Shown: piece by piece, positions 20,483 to 22,931 of the stretch
How positions within the stretch are numbered: the first letter of the stretch is position 1
How the letters are laid out: each line of letters begins with the position of its first letter
From: Perkinsus chesapeaki
Lineage: Eukaryota > Perkinsozoa > Perkinsida > Perkinsidae
Assembly (NCBI GenBank): GCA_013115145.1
Contig: JAAPAO010000570.1
Coordinates: 1 to 22,931 of the forward strand
Length of the DNA: 22,931 nucleotides
Direction: 5' to 3'
The notes under the pieces: model-generated
Database searches by the model: none
What the model saw: only the letters and a program-made list of their open reading frames with translations
What the model was told of the DNA's origin: nothing
Position numbers and translations under genes: made by a program

Positions 20483-20553
20483 TCCATGGTTCTACCGTTT
20501 GTCATGTTCGACGTAGTACGTCGGACGTAGATGCCAAACGGTTAAACCATGGA
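20483..20553. repeat. Large nested double hairpin
   Basis: The outer arms (20483-20505 and 20531-20553) pair at 20 of 23 positions. The inner hairpin CGACGTA-g-TACGTCG (20509-20523) is perfect. The plan is the same as at 19765-19811, with unrelated sequence. Confidence 0.88.
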
Positions 20554-21083
20554 GTACAAAAACGTACATTGTATGTTCTTTCATACCGATGCCTCGCCCA
20601 GAGTGGTCGGTTGACGGGGCCTTATTTCGTAGCCACCACCGGGGGCTTACCATTAGCCACCAGGGCTCATCCACGATGGTTTATGTGGCATTCACGAAAC
20701 GTTTCGCTGTGGCCAACAGAATTTTTCGCACGCGCCTGCGGCGGCGCCGCAGCGGCGCGCGTACTCCTCATTAATTTGTGCTATACTATCGGTCGCGGGT
20801 TGCGAATAGTGTATCGTTCCTCGCTTTGACGTCCTGCCGGCCGTAGCTACCCAATCAGTGGGTGATTCAATCAACGAGTGGGACTCGAAGTTCGAGTCTC
20901 GAGTCGGCGGTTCTATCGCAGAAGTTCTTTGCAATTTCCTTTTTCGCGCTAAATTGATTCTCGCGCGCGTGCAGCGGAACTGGTCACGTCACGCTAAACA
21001 TAACGGAAACTTTCTTTTCTCTGTGCGTCTTAAGCATTGTGGGATTTCCGATCAATGATACGAGTAGGACGTTCTCGGTTCAG

Positions 21084-21907
21084 CACGATGAATGGTTGGG
21101 CTACTGGTGTCCAATTACAATACAATGATCCGGAATGTAAGGAAGACTATTGTAACATTCAACGAATCTGCTCGAAGCTGACGACAAGAGGGTAAGTAAT
21201 TATGGTTACCAACTAACAAGCCTTTATGCAGGAAACCTCCATTGGATTTGTTGGCTGATATTTACAAGACAAATGTACCTTCTAGAGAGTGTTTGGCGGA
21301 GATCTTGCGGTCAGTGATTGCAGCGTCAGTCATAGATCTGAAATTGTCCATAGAATCGAGAACGGCCATTCAGGTTGCAGAACGGCAAGAGTTCCGATGA
21401 AGGAAGAATGAGTGAATTCCATGCCTGCACTAGTAGAGGGCTTTATCCGACCTGCAGTCAAGCGAGCTGCCCATTCTTTACGGGACGTGACCGTGACTAT
21501 TTTTACTATGCGAAATGGTTATGTGAATTAGGATTTGGACTATCCGATAAAGAGGTGTGCTATGTGGAGTGAATTCTTTACCCTTTTTTTAAGATACTGG
21601 AGGGGATCGAAGAGCTGAAAGCATACGTTGGGGATTTTCGCAGCACGACGAATATATTATCGATTAATGGCGATGCTGATCCGTGGTACCCTTCATCCAT
21701 ATACGAAGAGGGAGAGGGTCCTGAAGTGGAGATGGTAGGAGATCAGTGGATTCCAGTAGTCGACAGATGCCGGGTTGCAAACAGGTACGCGAAGCGTCGC
21801 ATTGCTATTGGTGCGTTGTGAAGAATGAGTAAGTATGTTATTTGAACTCCAAACTTCGGAGCGAATCGTTGCGTCTTGAAGCAAAAAGTTTCGATCACCG
21901 TGGGTAG
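21084..21907 (+). pseudogene. Peptidase S28 (PRSS16/TSSP-like), C-terminal half only
   Basis: Exons: 21084-21191 (NGWATGVQLQYNDPE...), 21232-21313 (PPLDLLADIYKTNVPSREC), 21381-21554 (HACTSRGLYPTCSQASCPFF, matching the family's QTCTEFGFY-TC-CPFS region), 21594-21734 (NGDADPWYPSS, with the catalytic Asp), 21785-21828 (EASHCYW, with the catalytic His), and probably 21862-21907 with stop TAG. Introns are 40, 67, 39, 50 and about 33 nt, with phases closing. S28 enzymes are serine carboxy/aminopeptidases of about 450-500 residues, often secreted or lysosomal. Only about 165 residues are here. The N-terminal half with the catalytic Ser (GGSY motif) was not found in 18296-21083, which is palindrome-rich. 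The coding part shows no stop or frameshift once spliced. So it is either a recent 5' truncation or its first exons are remote. An in-frame ATG at 21055 exists but would not restore the Ser. Confidence 0.8.
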
Positions 21908-22931
21908 AAGTATTGTTCGAATCGGGGCTTATCTATCCTCTGAGAGGGTTTATTTGGTGAATGGGCATGGTTGTGCCTCAAACGTTTGATCCGATATTGC
22001 ATCCTTGCTTTCGGGTTTCTGACATATAAAATTTATATCATAAATGAGGTTAGTTTTAGGTCATCAACCAACTCTCTCTCACGAAGGCGGATGGGGCAGC
22101 GCAGTGCACCCAAGCGAGCGGCGAACCCGTAAACAACCAGTGGCCCGAAACCCGAAGCCCGGAAACGGTGCAAAGGGATGGGCTATGTGCCCGTAAACTG
22201 GCCGCCGCGGCGCGAGGGTGTGCACGACCTTATGGGTTTAAATTGCGAGCATAGACACACACCCATGTTCGCAACATCAACTCAAAAGGTCCAACCCGGG
22301 AGAGGAGGGCGGGTCAAAAACGCGGTAGAAAACAACCTAATATGAGATGCAATCATTGGTGCCCCGAACCTCGAAGCACCGTATCTTTCTGCAATTGTAT
22401 GCACACCGCACTAGGATTGTGTCACGCGCGCACGTGACGTGCTGTCCGTGCACGCGTGCCGCCTATTGACGACAACAACTAAACTTGTCTACTTCGTAAA
22501 CCTCACATATCATTCGTACAGCTTCATTGAGTCACTTTTCGTTCTCGATCAGGCAAGTATCCAAAAGAGTATACAGCGTTATCCAGAAGTGGATAAGGTG
22601 ACATGACAGATGTTTTCAGCCATAGTGAGTTTGATCGATTCCATTCACGCAGCGGAATAACTCAGTAAATGCTGTTGAAGTCTGATGCCTATCATTTTGT
22701 GCGGCTTATGATTTATCAACTTTTTGTTGTCAAAGGCACCCAACAATAAACAAGCAATGGACTTTAGTTTGAGTAAATAGGCACAACCCGAAGTCGTTCG
22801 ATAAAAGTAAGCATATAGGAGACTCGGCAGCTCTATAGAAATTCTGGGATATTCTACTAGCGTAGAGAAAACGAGTCAGCGTTTTCTTGGAGGGGAAATC
22901 ACGCGACTGCAGGGTTTCCCTAGGTTATCAC
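21908..22931. other. No supported gene; short repeats
   Basis: There is an AAACCCG-rich patch at 22124-22172 (CCCGAAACCCGAAGCCCGG), and GC palindromes GCACGT-g-ACGTGC (22430-22442) and GCACGCGTGC (22450-22459). I found no exon chain. Confidence 0.5.

Larger units (their letters stand above)
18896..20898. repeat. Dense cluster of short perfect palindromes
   Basis: About twenty inverted repeats with arms of 6-16 bp and spacers of 0-10 nt lie in this 2-kb stretch, including 18896-18924 (12-bp arms, one bulge), 18961-18975, 19066-19079 (14-bp palindrome), 19172-19190, 19200-19211, 19314-19328, 19392-19415, 19628-19647, 19658-19679, 19687-19696, 19973-19991 (9-bp arms, 1-nt spacer), 20431-20447 (CCCGCCC-act-GGGCGGG), 20695-20706, 20731-20759 and 20882-20898 (8-bp arms, 1-nt spacer). 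No convincing coding frame runs through them. The longest frame, 20410-20829, crosses several stems and resembles nothing known. Confidence 0.8.

Noticed and set aside
20410-20829. 139-codon plus-strand ORF
   Set aside because: It runs through several palindromes, the opposite strand is open too, and there is no motif or splice context.
1-22931. CRISPR arrays, intact tRNA/rRNA genes, transposase or reverse-transcriptase genes
   Set aside because: No regular spacer array, no full cloverleaf and no such protein motifs were found in any frame I read.

Overview
This looks like nuclear DNA of a eukaryote. The recognisable genes are cut into short exons by GT-AG introns, there are no operons, and gene strands are mixed. 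The protein families (vacuolar-type Ca2+/H+ exchanger, HDDC2-like HD phosphohydrolase, NOL12/Rrp17 nucleolar protein, PRSS16-like S28 peptidase, small secreted Cys-rich protein) fit a protist. A Perkinsus-like alveolate is my best guess. It rests on gene style and on one intronic 21-nt stretch that resembles the dinoflagellate/perkinsid spliced leader. This is inference, not proof.

Layout: 288-815 (+) secreted protein with three six-cysteine modules; 1599-4776 (-) complete 11-exon CAX Ca2+/H+ exchanger, 413 aa; 5023-5198 (-) last exon of an unidentified gene; 5682-6753 (+) tentative helical protein; 7829-9709 (-) five or six exons of one or two unidentified genes; 10898-11059 (-) small ORF; 11273-14330 (-) complete 7-exon HDDC2-like gene, 264 aa; 15529-18295 (+) NOL12-like gene, divergent from HDDC2, first exon not found; 18296-21083 gene-poor and packed with palindromes; 21084-21907 (+) C-terminal half of an S28 serine peptidase; the rest is non-coding as far as I can see. 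Exons of CAX and HDDC2 were joined by hand; phases close exactly and family motifs continue across every junction.

Two structures are not explained by the genes. (1) A family of short sequences carrying a tRNA T-arm/B-box-like core (GGTTCGAWYCC) occurs eight times, mostly inside or at the edge of introns. Two separate CAX introns are each exactly 48 nt and carry the core at the same offset. The 3' splice site of the last HDDC2 intron lies inside another copy. This suggests tRNA-related intron-forming or intron-remodelling elements. (2) There are many short perfect inverted repeats, a large share with a 1-nt spacer. They cluster at 7.2-7.75 kb and 18.9-20.9 kb, and some are nested as double hairpins.

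The genes do not form an obvious pathway. HDDC2 and NOL12 may share a divergent promoter region.
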